From positions 1,054,001 to 1,118,000 of the forward strand of contig NZ_RDSM01000002.1 of assembly GCF_004115155.1 (NCBI RefSeq): a stretch of 64,000 nt of DNA, written 5' to 3'. Of the stretch, positions 36,003 to 45,424 are shown in pieces (positions within the stretch are counted from its first letter, which is position 1; every line of letters begins with the position of its first letter). Under the pieces are notes generated by a model. The model was given only the letters and a program-made list of their open reading frames with translations. It searched no databases and was not told the origin of the DNA. The DNA comes from Granulicella sibirica (GTDB lineage Bacteria; Acidobacteriota; Terriglobia; Terriglobales; Acidobacteriaceae). The position numbers and the translations under genes were made by a program.

Positions 36003-36971
36003 ATGACCGCGCAAGAACAGCAACTCCTCCAGGGTCTCACCGATCGCATCAGCAAGACCCCCCTCGACGAGAAGGATCCCGAAGCCGAGCAGTACCTTCA
36101 GCAGACCCTCGGCCGCAACCCGGATGCCCTCTACATCCTCGCCCAGACCGTCCTCGTCCAGCAGTACGCCCTCGACAACGCCCAGAAGCAACTCGCCGAC
36201 CTCAAAACCCAACTCGAAGACACCCGGACTCAACTCGATGAAGCCCAGCAGCAGGCTCAGCGTGCCGTCCAGCAGCAGGTCCCGCAGCCGAAGCACACCA
36301 GCTTCCTCGGCAACCTGCTCGGCATGAAGGACGACGACGCTCTGCCCCCACCGCCGCAGACCCAGTACGCGCCGGTCCAGCAAGGTCCGCGCCCCGGCTC
36401 CTTCGCTTCCAACCAGCAGCAATACAGCGCCCCACCGCCTCCGCCCTACGCCCAGCCTCAGTACGCTCCCCAATATGGAGCTCCGCAGTATGCCCCGCCG
36501 CAATACGGAGCGCCGCAGTACGGAGCCCCACAGTACGCACCACCGTCACAGGGCGGAAGCTTCCTCCGCTCGGCCGCAACCACGGCTGCGGGCGTCGCTG
36601 CCGGAGCCATCGCCTTCGAAGGCATCGAGAGCCTCGTTCACGGCTTCGAGCACAACGGTGGGCAAAGCATGGGCAGCTTCGGAGGAAATCCGTCTCCCCG
36701 AGAAGAGATCATCAATAATTACTATGGCGACTCATCCCCGTCTGAGCATCACTCCGACCATCTGTCGCCGGACATCGAAGACCGCCGCAACGACACCCGC
36801 CAGTTTGCAGACTCCGGCGCCTCGAATAACACCCCGGTCCAGGACGACGACAACAACGACTTCTCTGACAACACACCCGCGCAGGACGACGATAACAACG
36901 ACTTTGCCGACACGTCATCGAATGACGACTACTCCGGCAACGATGATGACAACAACGACTTCAACAGCTAA
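36003..36971 (+). CDS. DUF2076 domain protein with repeat-rich middle and acidic C-terminal tail
   Basis: A 322-residue protein. Residues 1-75 fit the DUF2076 N-terminal part (TAQEQQLLQGLTDRI...DPEAEQYLQQTLGRNPDALYILAQTVLVQ), followed by a coiled coil to about 90. Residues about 115-185 are made of repeated QYGAP/QYAPP units. GSFLRSAATTAAGVAAGAIAFEGI is a glycine/alanine-rich hydrophobic segment that could span a membrane. The C-terminal 60 residues contain three near-repeats of DDDNNDFxD. Function is unknown. Confidence 0.85.
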   Translation: MTAQEQQLLQGLTDRISKTPLDEKDPEAEQYLQQTLGRNPDALYILAQTVLVQQYALDNAQKQLADLKTQLEDTRTQLDEAQQQAQRAVQQQVPQPKHTSFLGNLLGMKDDDALPPPPQTQYAPVQQGPRPGSFASNQQQYSAPPPPPYAQPQYAPQYGAPQYAPPQYGAPQYGAPQYAPPSQGGSFLRSAATTAAGVAAGAIAFEGIESLVHGFEHNGGQSMGSFGGNPSPREEIINNYYGDSSPSEHHSDHLSPDIEDRRNDTRQFADSGASNNTPVQDDDNNDFSDNTPAQDDDNNDFADTSSNDDYSGNDDDNNDFNS

Positions 36972-36991
36972 AGAAAATAACCAGAATCACC

Positions 36992-37033
36992 ATGCCTCAT
37001 GCTTCGCAAGTCGATGCGTGAGGCATTCCTTTT
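36992..37033 (+). terminator. Rho-independent terminator after the DUF2076 gene
   Basis: Arms ATGCCTCA (36992-36999) and TGAGGCAT (37019-37026) with additional pairing toward the loop, followed by TCCTTTT on the plus strand. Confidence 0.65.
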
Positions 37034-37046
37034 GCCCGTCACGCGG

Positions 37047-37682
37047 CTAAATACCAGTCCCGGCCCTCAATCCCGCCCACAGGAATTCAGTAAGAAAGCG
37101 CGTGTCTTCCTCCGCCCCGCGCCCCTCGGAGAAGACCCTCCGCTCATTGACCCCGCGAATCGCATCCATGACCGCCCACGCCGCCGCGGCATAGTCCTGC
37201 TCCGGAATCTCCCCGGCCCGCGCCCCTTCCTCAAAGATCGAAGCTAGATAAACCACCACCACCCTCTGCCACCCGATGCTCCGCGCCCGATGCTCCCCAT
37301 CCCGACTCGAGTTCAGGATGACTCGGTAAAGCGTCTGCTGCTCATCCCAAAACGCGATCCGCACTCGCACAAACGCCGCCAGCTTTCCCGCCACTGTCGA
37401 TTCCCGCTCCACGTGTTCTGCCGTCAGCGCCGCCACCTCAGCCAGCGCACGCTCCACCGTCGTGACGTACACCTCGTCCTTTGACTCAAAGTAGAGGTAG
37501 AGAGTTCCCTTCGCGACCCCTGCCGCCGCCGCAATCTCTTCCATTTTCGTTGCTTCGAAGCCCTTTTCCCCAAAGACCCGCGTCGCCGCGGCCAGGATCT
37601 CGCCACGCCGAAACTCCACTACCATCTTCTGCTTCCTGTCCGGATCGATTGCGGTCGTCATCGACACAAGGATAAACTGCAT
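37047..37682 (-). CDS. TetR/AcrR family transcriptional regulator
   Basis: A 211-residue repressor. The N-terminal helix-turn-helix lies at about 30-75 (ILAAATRVFGEKGFEATKMEEIAAAAGVAKGTLYLYFESKDEVY), followed by a helical ligand-binding domain. It is transcribed away from a DHA2 efflux gene, and a perfect inverted repeat lies in the short gap between them, so it very probably represses that pump and itself. The start is uncertain between 37682 and 37661. Confidence 0.94.
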   Translation of the reverse strand: MQFILVSMTTAIDPDRKQKMVVEFRRGEILAAATRVFGEKGFEATKMEEIAAAAGVAKGTLYLYFESKDEVYVTTVERALAEVAALTAEHVERESTVAGKLAAFVRVRIAFWDEQQTLYRVILNSSRDGEHRARSIGWQRVVVVYLASIFEEGARAGEIPEQDYAAAAWAVMDAIRGVNERRVFSEGRGAEEDTRFLTEFLWAGLRAGTGI

Positions 37683-37685
37683 CCA

Positions 37686-37703
37686 GATGACTCACCAGTC
37701 ATC
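37686..37703. promoter_or_regulatory. Probable TetR operator between divergent regulator and efflux genes
   Basis: GATGACT (37686-37692) and AGTCATC (37697-37703) are perfect complements around CACC, giving an 18-base dyad. The position directly between the regulator and the pump gene is what a TetR operator needs. Confidence 0.75.
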
Positions 37704-37740
37704 AAAGAGAACAGCAGGTCACAATACCCGCCCTGACACT

Positions 37741-39384
37741 ATGACCACCGTACTCGAAGAACCCGCTCTCGTCCCCGCCGAGGATTCCCTGCGCGACATC
37801 GCGCCCCCGTTCGACAACGAGCGCACCCCCGAGCCGCGCGTCTTCAACCCCTGGATCGTCGCCCTCGTCGTCACCATCGGCACCTTCATGGAGGTCCTGG
37901 ACACCTCCATCGCCAACGTCGCGCTCCCTCACATCTCCGGAAGCCTCTCCGCCTCGCAGGACGAGGGCGCCTGGGTCCTCACCAGCTATCTCGTCGCCAA
38001 CGCCATCGTCCTCCCCATCAGCGGCTGGCTCTCCTCCCTCATGGGCCGCAAGAACTTCTACCTTATCTCCGTCTTCTTCTTCACCGTCTTCTCCGCCCTC
38101 TGCGGTCTCGCTCCCACCCTGGGCATGTTGATCCTCTTTCGTGTCGCCCAGGGTCTCGCCGGCGGTGGTCTCCAACCCTCCGTCCAGGCCATCCTCGCCG
38201 ATACTTTCTCCCCCCAGAAACGCGGCATGGCCATGGCGCTCTACACCGTGGCCATCCTCGTAGCCCCCGTCCTCGGCCCCACCCTCGGCGGCTGGATCAC
38301 CGACAACTACTCCTGGCGCTGGATCTTCTACATCAACATCCCCGTCGGCATGATCTGCGTCTTCCTCACGCGCATGGTCCTCGAAGATCCGCCCCACATG
38401 AAGGAAGCCAAGGCCAAGGCCCGCACCCAGAAGGTCGACTGGCCCGGTCTCGGCTTCATCGCCATCGGCCTTGCCACCCTCGAGATCATTCTCGACAAGG
38501 GCCAGGAGCTCGACTGGTTCGGCTCGCCCTTCATCGTCACCTTCGCCATCATCTGCGTCATCTCGCTCACCGGCTGCATCCTCTGGGAGCTCCACGTCAA
38601 GGCTCCCGTCGTCAACCTGCGCCTGCTCAAGGAGCGCAACTTCCTCTTCTGCTGTCTCATCATCCTCGGCCTCTACGCGGTCCTCTACGCGACGACTTAC
38701 CTCCTGCCCCTCTACATGCAGCAGATGATGGGCTACGACGCCACCACCTCCGGCCTCGCGCTCTCACCCTCCGGCCTCTTCACCATGCTCGAAGTCCCGA
38801 TCGTCGGCTACGTCCTGACGAAGGGCTACGACCCACGCAAGATGGTCTTCTCCGGCATGATCCTCATCGCCTCCTCCTGCTGGTGGATGTCGTCGATGAA
38901 CCTGGACGTCGCCGAGATGAACCTGATCGTCCCCCGCATCGTGCAGGTCCTCGGCCTCGGACTCATCACCGTCCCGGTCAGCACTATGGTCTTCCGCTTC
39001 ATCCCCAAAACCGAAAGCTCGCAGGGCGCAGGCCTCTACGCCCTCGTCCGCAACGAAGGCGGAAGCCTCGGCATCGCGCTCGTCAGCACCATGCTCCAGC
39101 GCCGCGCGCAGCTCTTCCAGCAGACCATAGGCCGCAACTTGACCTCATCGAGCGGAGCCGTCCAGCAGTTCGTCGCCGCGCAGGTGGCAGCCCCCGGAGC
39201 CGCCGCCGACAACCGCTACCACGCCCTCGCCCTCCTCTACACCCAGATGCAGCGCCAGGCCCTTCTCCTCGCCTATATGGACCAGTTCCGCATGCTCTGC
39301 GGCATCATGCTCTGCATGCTCCCGCTGGTCTTCTTCCTCAAGCGCCCACCAGTGCAGAAGCACATCGAGCTCGAAGCGCACTAA
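37741..39384 (+). CDS. DHA2 family MFS efflux transporter (EmrB/QacA type)
   Basis: A 547-residue, 14-helix drug:proton antiporter. Hallmarks are MEVLDTSIANVALPHI in helix 1 (motif D1), LSSLMGRKNFYL (motif A), RVAQGLAGGGLQP (motif B) and LVAPVLGPTLGGWI (motif C). The ATG at 37741 was taken because an upstream frame start at 37687 lies within the operator. The usual partner EmrA-like adaptor is not adjacent. It is likely derepressed by a ligand of the divergent TetR regulator. Confidence 0.94.
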   Translation: MTTVLEEPALVPAEDSLRDIAPPFDNERTPEPRVFNPWIVALVVTIGTFMEVLDTSIANVALPHISGSLSASQDEGAWVLTSYLVANAIVLPISGWLSSLMGRKNFYLISVFFFTVFSALCGLAPTLGMLILFRVAQGLAGGGLQPSVQAILADTFSPQKRGMAMALYTVAILVAPVLGPTLGGWITDNYSWRWIFYINIPVGMICVFLTRMVLEDPPHMKEAKAKARTQKVDWPGLGFIAIGLATLEIILDKGQELDWFGSPFIVTFAIICVISLTGCILWELHVKAPVVNLRLLKERNFLFCCLIILGLYAVLYATTYLLPLYMQQMMGYDATTSGLALSPSGLFTMLEVPIVGYVLTKGYDPRKMVFSGMILIASSCWWMSSMNLDVAEMNLIVPRIVQVLGLGLITVPVSTMVFRFIPKTESSQGAGLYALVRNEGGSLGIALVSTMLQRRAQLFQQTIGRNLTSSSGAVQQFVAAQVAAPGAAADNRYHALALLYTQMQRQALLLAYMDQFRMLCGIMLCMLPLVFFLKRPPVQKHIELEAH

Positions 39385-39438
39385 GCTTCTCGCCGCTGCA
39401 CTTCTAGAAGGGCTGCTTGCGGTTAGACTCTTTATGGC

Positions 39439-40728
39439 ATGACCAAATCGACGTTTTACGATCTTTTTCTGCTCTTCCTTTTTGCATTGATGCTGCCCTT
39501 TGAAGCGAGAGCCGAAGCAGATCCGAATATCCCTGTCGCGTCCGGATACGTGACGTGGCTCGATGCCTCTGGTGCGTTCGCGGTTAACGGATACAAGGTC
39601 CAGCTCGGCCCGAGCACCGTCTTTAACCGAGTCTTCGGCCCGAATTTACAGATGGTGACGCGGACGAATCCTTACCCTCCATACCTCGGAGAGAGGATCG
39701 ACGTATTCGGTAAGCTGGGTAAGAAGCATAGTGTCCTCGCCGAACGAATCGTCCTTCAGGCCGGAAACTCCGACGTGAGCGGTCGAGCGATCATCGATCG
39801 TCTCCCGCAGGGAAAGGAGGCAGATGGCGCCGGAGTCCGGATAGTGCGTGCGGATGGCTACCTGCTTCGGTTGACGAACAAGACCAAACTGACGTTCAGC
39901 CCTCCATTAGCTTCAATCGGCGACCTCGACACAAATCTCTGGATCGAATATCACGGCGCACGGGATAAGTCCGGGCAAGTCATTGTGGACCACGCGCTAT
40001 TGAGCACGAACTTAATCAACGCATCGGAAGACAAACTTCGGGAGAAGAACGAATACGACCCGGCAGAGATCGACGACGGTGACAGGCAGGGTTTCTTGAG
40101 TAAACACGTGCTTGGGATGGACCCGCGGCGCATTCCGGCCTATGTGGACAAACCGATGCAGGAGAGGATTGATCGGATTGGCAAGAGTCTGATTCCCGCG
40201 TACCAGCGATCGCTGCCAGCAAGCGATGAGACGAAGATAGAGTTTCGCTTTCAATTGATCGACGATCATGGTTCGTTCTCAGGTATCACACTCCCAAGCG
40301 GAGTGATCCTCATTCAGAGGACGGCAGTCGAACGGCTGACAGACGACTCGCAGCTTGCGGCAGTGATCGCCGACTACATGGCTGGAGCCATTGAGAAGGG
40401 CGAGTTCCGCTTTGCGCCTGCGAAGCAGAAGTTGCTCGCCGCAGATGCAGTGGGTGCCGGGGCCGGACTCCTCATCCCTGGGTTCTCGCTGGCAACGACC
40501 CTTACTACCGCACAAGTTGGAGCCCATCTTCTGCTTCTTCAGCAGAGACAAAGGAGCCGGGTAAGTTTGTTCCTGATGGAGGACGCCGGTTACGACAAGA
40601 GCCAGGCTCCAATCGCCTGGTGGCTCCTTGCGTCAAAAAAGACGAAGCCAATTGACGAAATCAACGTACCGGAGCGGTCCAAGACACTGTACGAGGCGCT
40701 GGGAACGACCTTTCATCCACAGACGTAG
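39439..40728 (+). CDS. Secreted M48-like protein lacking the zinc-binding motif
   Basis: A 429-residue protein with a signal peptide (residues 7-25, ARAEA). The N-terminal half (about 30-200) is beta-rich and of unknown type. The C-terminal half resembles M48 peptidases in layout: SGITLPSGVILIQRTAVERLTDDSQLAAVIADYMAGAIEKGE, where the family normally has HExxH after the LAAV stretch, and a later QRSRVSLFLMEDAGYD where it has the third ligand. Neither HExxH nor the ExxxD pair is present, so it is probably inactive as a peptidase. The fold assignment is inference. Confidence 0.6.
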   Translation: MTKSTFYDLFLLFLFALMLPFEARAEADPNIPVASGYVTWLDASGAFAVNGYKVQLGPSTVFNRVFGPNLQMVTRTNPYPPYLGERIDVFGKLGKKHSVLAERIVLQAGNSDVSGRAIIDRLPQGKEADGAGVRIVRADGYLLRLTNKTKLTFSPPLASIGDLDTNLWIEYHGARDKSGQVIVDHALLSTNLINASEDKLREKNEYDPAEIDDGDRQGFLSKHVLGMDPRRIPAYVDKPMQERIDRIGKSLIPAYQRSLPASDETKIEFRFQLIDDHGSFSGITLPSGVILIQRTAVERLTDDSQLAAVIADYMAGAIEKGEFRFAPAKQKLLAADAVGAGAGLLIPGFSLATTLTTAQVGAHLLLLQQRQRSRVSLFLMEDAGYDKSQAPIAWWLLASKKTKPIDEINVPERSKTLYEALGTTFHPQT

Positions 40729-40820
40729 GAGGGACGATTAGTTGGAGTAAGTAACGTATATCCGCGTCCACCATAAGCAACTCGGTCTAAACCCGCGACG
40801 TCGTTACCTATCAAGATGTC

Positions 40821-41585
40821 TTACTCCCCCGCCGTGTTTTCCTTCGTCTCCCGAATCTTAATATTCCGGAACCAAACCGGAAACCCATGGTCCTGCAGCA
40901 GGAGGTATCCACTCGCCGACTGACCGTAGCTCGGGAAAACGTGGTATTTGCTCTCCGCAAGGATCGCCTTGAACTCCGGCGAGTCGCGGTCGTACTCCAG
41001 CACCTTCGCCCCGTTCAGCCAGTGCTCGCCATGCTTCCCGCGCACCACGATCCGGGCCGTGTTCCACTCGCCGACAGGCTTGATCGGCTTGTCGGCAGCG
41101 GCCGGAATCATGTCATACAGCGAAGCAACGGTGCGGTCACCATTCTTGCCTCGCTTCGCATCCGGGTGCAGCGCGTCGTCCAGTATCTGGTACTCGAACC
41201 CAATGGGGGAGCCGTGGCCATTCTTCCACGGCATCAGGTCCAGGTCGACGAAGTACATGATCCCCGAGTTCGCTCCCGGAGACGTCTTGAAATCCACCGA
41301 CAACTCAAAGTCCGAGTAGACCCGCGTCGTCACAATGTCGCCGCCGTTGCCCGACTCTTCCCCACCCGTCTCCGTCACCGTGATGGTGCCGTCCTTCACC
41401 GCCCAACCGGTTGTCGGAAAGCCACCCCCACGCGCACTCCTCCAGCCGTCGGTCGTCTTTCCGTCGAAGAGCAGTCGCCAGCCATCAGCCTTTTCCTTCG
41501 GCGTGAGCGTGTTCGCCGTCTGTGCGGAAGCGAAAGACACGAAGAGAGAGAAACCCAGGGCAGCGAGAACAAAGGCCTTTTTCAT
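40821..41585 (-). CDS. Secreted DUF1080 (3-keto-disaccharide hydrolase-like) protein
   Basis: A 254-residue protein with a signal peptide (MKKAFVLAALGFSLFVSFASAQ). The single DUF1080 domain is a concanavalin-like beta-sandwich with WRLLFDGKTTDGWRS, NSGIMYFVD, GFEYQILDD and GEWNTARIVVRG, all typical of the family, which includes enzymes that hydrolyse 3-keto sugars. The ATG at 41585 was chosen from the signal peptide; another ATG is at 41597. Confidence 0.88.
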   Translation of the reverse strand: MKKAFVLAALGFSLFVSFASAQTANTLTPKEKADGWRLLFDGKTTDGWRSARGGGFPTTGWAVKDGTITVTETGGEESGNGGDIVTTRVYSDFELSVDFKTSPGANSGIMYFVDLDLMPWKNGHGSPIGFEYQILDDALHPDAKRGKNGDRTVASLYDMIPAAADKPIKPVGEWNTARIVVRGKHGEHWLNGAKVLEYDRDSPEFKAILAESKYHVFPSYGQSASGYLLLQDHGFPVWFRNIKIRETKENTAGE

Positions 41586-41646
41586 ACGCAACAGCATAGC
41601 TGTTCTTCGTTGTGCGCAGAACCTTGCTCCGCAAATCGCCTTCGGC

Positions 41647-43713
41647 CTACTCTTCGGCCCTACCCAAATCCTGCCCCTCAAGCGCCGCGCCCATCACGAC
41701 ATCCTTACCAATCCACCGCCGGTACATCCCCTCCAGATCTTCGCTATTCCCCCGCGAAAGAACCATCTCCCGCAGTCTCTGCCCGTTCTCCCGCGTCAAG
41801 CCGCCATGCTCCTCGAACCACTGAAACGCATTCATCTCAAGCGACTCGCTCCACAGATACGCATAGTACCCAGCCGCATAGCCCCCACCCCATATATGCG
41901 CGAAGTAGCTCGACCGATACCGCGGCGGAATCTCCTTCAGCGCCAGCGTCTTCTTCTCGAGCGCCATCCGCTCAAATCCACCCGGATCCTCGACCCCAAC
42001 CCCCGCCGCCAGCGTGTGCCACTGCATGTCGAGCTGCGCCGCCGCCAGCACTTCGGTCTGCTGATACCCTTTGTTGAAAGCTTCCGCCTCCCGGAGCTTC
42101 CGCGCCATCTCTTCCGGCATCGCCGCGCCCGTCTCGTAGTGTCGCGCATAGTTCGCGAACACCTCCGGATACAGCGCCCAATGCTCGTTGAACTGAGAAG
42201 GAAACTCGACGAAGTCCCGAGGCACCGACGTCCCCGCCAGACTCGGATACATTACGTTCGACAGAATCCCATGCAGCCCGTGCCCGAACTCATGGAACAT
42301 CGTGATCACATCATCGAAGCTGATCAGCCCGGGATCTCCCGGAGCAGGTTTCGGATAGTTGCAGACGTTATAGACCACCGGAATCGTCCCAAGCAGCTTC
42401 GACTGCCCGACGAACTCGCTCATCCATGCCCCGCCCCGCTTGTTATCCCGCTTGAAGAAGTCGACGTAGAACAGCGCCAGCGTCTTGCCCGCGTCGTCGA
42501 AAACCTCAAACACCCGCATATCCGGGTGATACAAAGGGAGGTCCTTCCGCTCCTCGAAGCGAAGCCCGTAGAGCCCCGAAGCCGCGAAGAACACCCCATC
42601 CTCGAGCACGCGGTACGCCTCGAAATAAGGCTTCACCTCCGCCTCATCGAGATCGAAGCGGGCCTTCCTCACCTGCTCGGCATAGAACTCCCAATCCCAG
42701 GGCTCAAGCTCAAATCCACCACCCTGCGCATCGATCAGAGCTTGAATCTCCGCCGCCTCGCTCCGTGCCTTCCCGGTCGCCTCGGCCACAAGTCCGTCCA
42801 GGAATTTGCCCGCCGCCCCCGGGGCCTTGGCCATCTGGTTCTCAAGCTTCCACTCCGCGTAGCTCGCCTTGCCAAGCAATGCCGCCTTCTCCGCTCGCAG
42901 CGCCGCCAGCCGGGTCACGATCGCTCGCGTGTCCGTCTCACCACCCCGCTCCGTCCGGTTCCACGCCTGCTCGAAGACTGCCCGCCGCGTCTCCCGGTTC
43001 GTCAGGTCCGCAAGAACCGGCTGCTGCGTCGTGTTGTGCAGCACAAGCACATACCCCTCGACCCCACGTTCCTTCGCAACCTCGGCGGCTCTGGCGATCT
43101 GTGCCTCACTCAACCCCGCCAGCACCTCGCGATTGAGCGTATGGAACGCACCTTCTTTATTCGCCGCCAGAAGCTTCGTCGCAAATGCATTCTGCAGCGT
43201 CGACTCCTCCTCATTCAGCTTCGTGATCCGAGCCTTCTGGTCGTCCGTCAACTTCGCGCCAGCATGAACGAAGTCCTCATGCGTCACCTCCAGCAGGCGC
43301 AGCGATTCTGCATCCAGCCCAAGCGACGCCCGCTGCGCAAACACCGCATCCACACGCGCAAACAGCTTCGCATCGAGATAAATGGCATCCCCATGCGCCG
43401 CCAGCTTCGGAGCGATCTCTTCCTGCACGGCTTGAATCAGGTCGTTGGTATTCGCCCCGGCAACCGCGCCAAACACCGACATCACCCGGGCAAACAGTCG
43501 CCCGGTCCGCTCCATCGCAACAATCGTATTCTCGAACGTAGGCGAATCGGAGCTTTCGGAGATAGCCCGAATCTCTCGCCTCTGCTCCTCCATCCCAGCC
43601 TCGATCGCCGGGAGGTAGTCCTCGTCCTTGATCCGGTCGAAGGCCGGAGCCTGAAACGGCAGCGCACTCGGCGCGGAAAACGGGTTACTCGGTTCAAACT
43701 CCACACTCTGCAT
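41647..43713 (-). CDS. M3 family metallopeptidase, peptidyl-dipeptidase Dcp/oligopeptidase A-like
   Basis: A soluble zinc oligopeptidase of about 688 residues that trims short peptides. The motif MFHEFGHGLHGILS carries the HEFGH zinc site, and further on come GTSVPRDFVEFPSQFNEHW and HIWGGGYAAGYYAYLWSE, typical of M3A enzymes. No signal peptide, so it is likely cytoplasmic. The start is one of three in-frame codons (43713, 43731/43734 or a TTG at 43755); GGGAG 11 bases before 43713 is the best but not ideal binding site. Confidence 0.93.
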   Translation of the reverse strand: MQSVEFEPSNPFSAPSALPFQAPAFDRIKDEDYLPAIEAGMEEQRREIRAISESSDSPTFENTIVAMERTGRLFARVMSVFGAVAGANTNDLIQAVQEEIAPKLAAHGDAIYLDAKLFARVDAVFAQRASLGLDAESLRLLEVTHEDFVHAGAKLTDDQKARITKLNEEESTLQNAFATKLLAANKEGAFHTLNREVLAGLSEAQIARAAEVAKERGVEGYVLVLHNTTQQPVLADLTNRETRRAVFEQAWNRTERGGETDTRAIVTRLAALRAEKAALLGKASYAEWKLENQMAKAPGAAGKFLDGLVAEATGKARSEAAEIQALIDAQGGGFELEPWDWEFYAEQVRKARFDLDEAEVKPYFEAYRVLEDGVFFAASGLYGLRFEERKDLPLYHPDMRVFEVFDDAGKTLALFYVDFFKRDNKRGGAWMSEFVGQSKLLGTIPVVYNVCNYPKPAPGDPGLISFDDVITMFHEFGHGLHGILSNVMYPSLAGTSVPRDFVEFPSQFNEHWALYPEVFANYARHYETGAAMPEEMARKLREAEAFNKGYQQTEVLAAAQLDMQWHTLAAGVGVEDPGGFERMALEKKTLALKEIPPRYRSSYFAHIWGGGYAAGYYAYLWSESLEMNAFQWFEEHGGLTRENGQRLREMVLSRGNSEDLEGMYRRWIGKDVVMGAALEGQDLGRAEE

Positions 43714-43896
43714 CGCGCCCAAATCTCCCATCATCACCAGGTACCCTCTTCGCAAACCTCTCAGCAGACGCGATATTCAAGACTAAGCCCTTCCAGCCTC
43801 GGTAAAACCGAACATTGGTAACCGGACGAACGAGTCTGCCCGAACGCCCGCAGCATCAACGCCGCAGAAGCCAAACGCGCGTTATCCTAGAAGCCT

Positions 43897-44847
43897 GTGG
43901 CCATCTCCGCGACAACCGATCAGATCCTCGCGAAGCCGCACACCCTCGCAGCGGACTACGTTGCCCTGCTGAAGCCGCGCGTATCCACAATGGTCGTCAT
44001 CACCGCCGGAGCCGGTTTCTACCTCGGCAGCCTCCGCAGCGGTATTTCGCCCTTCCACGCAGGCCTCATCCAGGCTCTCGCCGGTATCGCGATCGTCACC
44101 GCCGGCTCGAGCATCCTCAACCAGGCCCTCGAGCGCCGCACCGACGGCCTCATGCGCCGCACCGCCGACCGCCCCATGGCCGCCGGACGCATCGGCCTCG
44201 CCCACGGACTCATCCTCGGCTTCCTCGCCGTCTTCCTCGGCTCCCTCTATCTCGCCCTCGAAACCAACCCCATCACCGGCATGCTGACGCTCCTCACGGC
44301 CATCAGCTACGTCGCCATCTACACCCCCCTCAAGCGCGTGACGGTCATCAACACCTTCATCGGAGCCTTCCCCGGAGCCCTCCCACCCCTCATCGGCTGG
44401 ACCGCCGTCCGCGGCGTCATCGAGTGGCCCGCCGTCGCCCTTTTCGCCATCCTCTTCGTCTGGCAGTTCCCCCACTTCATGGCCATCGGCTGGATGTACC
44501 GCGACGACTACCGATCCGCCGGCGTCCGCCTCACTCCCACCCTGCCCAACATTCGATGGGCCGCCCGCTCCACCGTCATCCAGGCCCTCTTCTACGCCGT
44601 CATCATGATCCCCGTTTCCCTCTGGCCCACCGCCCTGGGCATCACCGGCATCCCCTACGCCATCGCCGCGACCATCCTCTCCATCGGCTACCTCGTCTAC
44701 ACCGTTCGCTTTGCCCGTATCACCCGCAGCCCCGAGCTTCCCTCCTCGCGCGTCCCTGCCCGCGAACTCCTCCGCTTCTCCGTCATCTATTTACCCCTGC
44801 TCCTGGCCGCCATGATGCTCAACGCCCAGGGCCGCCTGCTGTTTTAG
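43897..44847 (+). CDS. ctaB: Protoheme IX farnesyltransferase (heme O synthase)
   Basis: Transfers a farnesyl group to haem b to make haem O for terminal oxidases. The 316-residue membrane protein has about nine helices and the two prenyl-diphosphate binding motifs of the UbiA family: NQALERRTDGLMRRTADRPMA and YTPLKRVTVINTFIGAFPGALPPLIGW. The start is a GTG. It heads a group with the DUF420 gene and a small membrane protein gene, consistent with cytochrome oxidase assembly. Confidence 0.95.
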   Translation: MAISATTDQILAKPHTLAADYVALLKPRVSTMVVITAGAGFYLGSLRSGISPFHAGLIQALAGIAIVTAGSSILNQALERRTDGLMRRTADRPMAAGRIGLAHGLILGFLAVFLGSLYLALETNPITGMLTLLTAISYVAIYTPLKRVTVINTFIGAFPGALPPLIGWTAVRGVIEWPAVALFAILFVWQFPHFMAIGWMYRDDYRSAGVRLTPTLPNIRWAARSTVIQALFYAVIMIPVSLWPTALGITGIPYAIAATILSIGYLVYTVRFARITRSPELPSSRVPARELLRFSVIYLPLLLAAMMLNAQGRLLF

Positions 44848-44869
44848 AGAACCACGCCAGAAAGATCTC

Positions 44870-45424
44870 ATGCCCACCCAAAGCCTCCCCATCACGCCTT
44901 CCCGCACCCCTCTCTCGATCGTCGTCGGGATCGTCGGCGTAAGCGCGATCGCAAGCCTTTTCCTCGCCTGGCTCGTCTACTACCACCAGCCGTCCGACGT
45001 CGCCGGAACCCAGCTTGCCTTCCTTCCCGCGCTCAACGCCGTCCTCAACACCTGCTGCACCGTGGCCCTGCTCTTCGGCCTGTCCTTCATCCGCCGCCGC
45101 GCCATCACCCTGCACCGCAACAGCATGTTCGTGGCATTCGTCTTCTCGTCCCTCTTCCTCGTCTCCTACATCACCAACCACGCCCTGCACGGCGACGCCC
45201 ACTTCCACGGCACCGGCCCCATCCGCCCCTTCTACTTCGCCCTCCTCATATCGCATATCCTCCTGTCCGTCATCGCTCTCCCGATGATCCTCATCACCTT
45301 CTTCTTCTCGCTGACAGGTCGTTTCCCACTGCATAGAAAAATCGCCCGCTACACCTACCCCATCTGGCTCTATGTCTCCGTCACCGGTGTCATCGTGTAT
45401 GCCATGCTCGCGAGCTACCGATAG
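44870..45424 (+). CDS. DUF420 family membrane protein (CtaM-like)
   Basis: A 184-residue protein with five hydrophobic segments. Motifs NTCCTVALLFGLSFIRRRAITLHRNSM, YITNHALHG, and HILLSVIALPMILITFFFSLTGRFPLHRKIARYTYPIWLYVSVTGVIVYAML match DUF420, whose members (YozB/CtaM) are needed for haem-copper oxidase activity. The histidines in these segments could bind haem or copper. It begins 22 bases after ctaB and ends directly at the next start. Confidence 0.9.
   Translation: MPTQSLPITPSRTPLSIVVGIVGVSAIASLFLAWLVYYHQPSDVAGTQLAFLPALNAVLNTCCTVALLFGLSFIRRRAITLHRNSMFVAFVFSSLFLVSYITNHALHGDAHFHGTGPIRPFYFALLISHILLSVIALPMILITFFFSLTGRFPLHRKIARYTYPIWLYVSVTGVIVYAMLASYR

Noticed and set aside
41335..43821. 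An 828-codon open frame on the plus strand
   Set aside because: It lies opposite the M3 peptidase gene, is Arg/Pro/Leu-rich as expected of antisense in GC-rich DNA, and has no family similarity.
43815..44942. A 375-codon plus-strand frame over ctaB
   Set aside because: Composition is Pro/Arg/His-rich shadow of ctaB, which has clear UbiA-family motifs in another frame.
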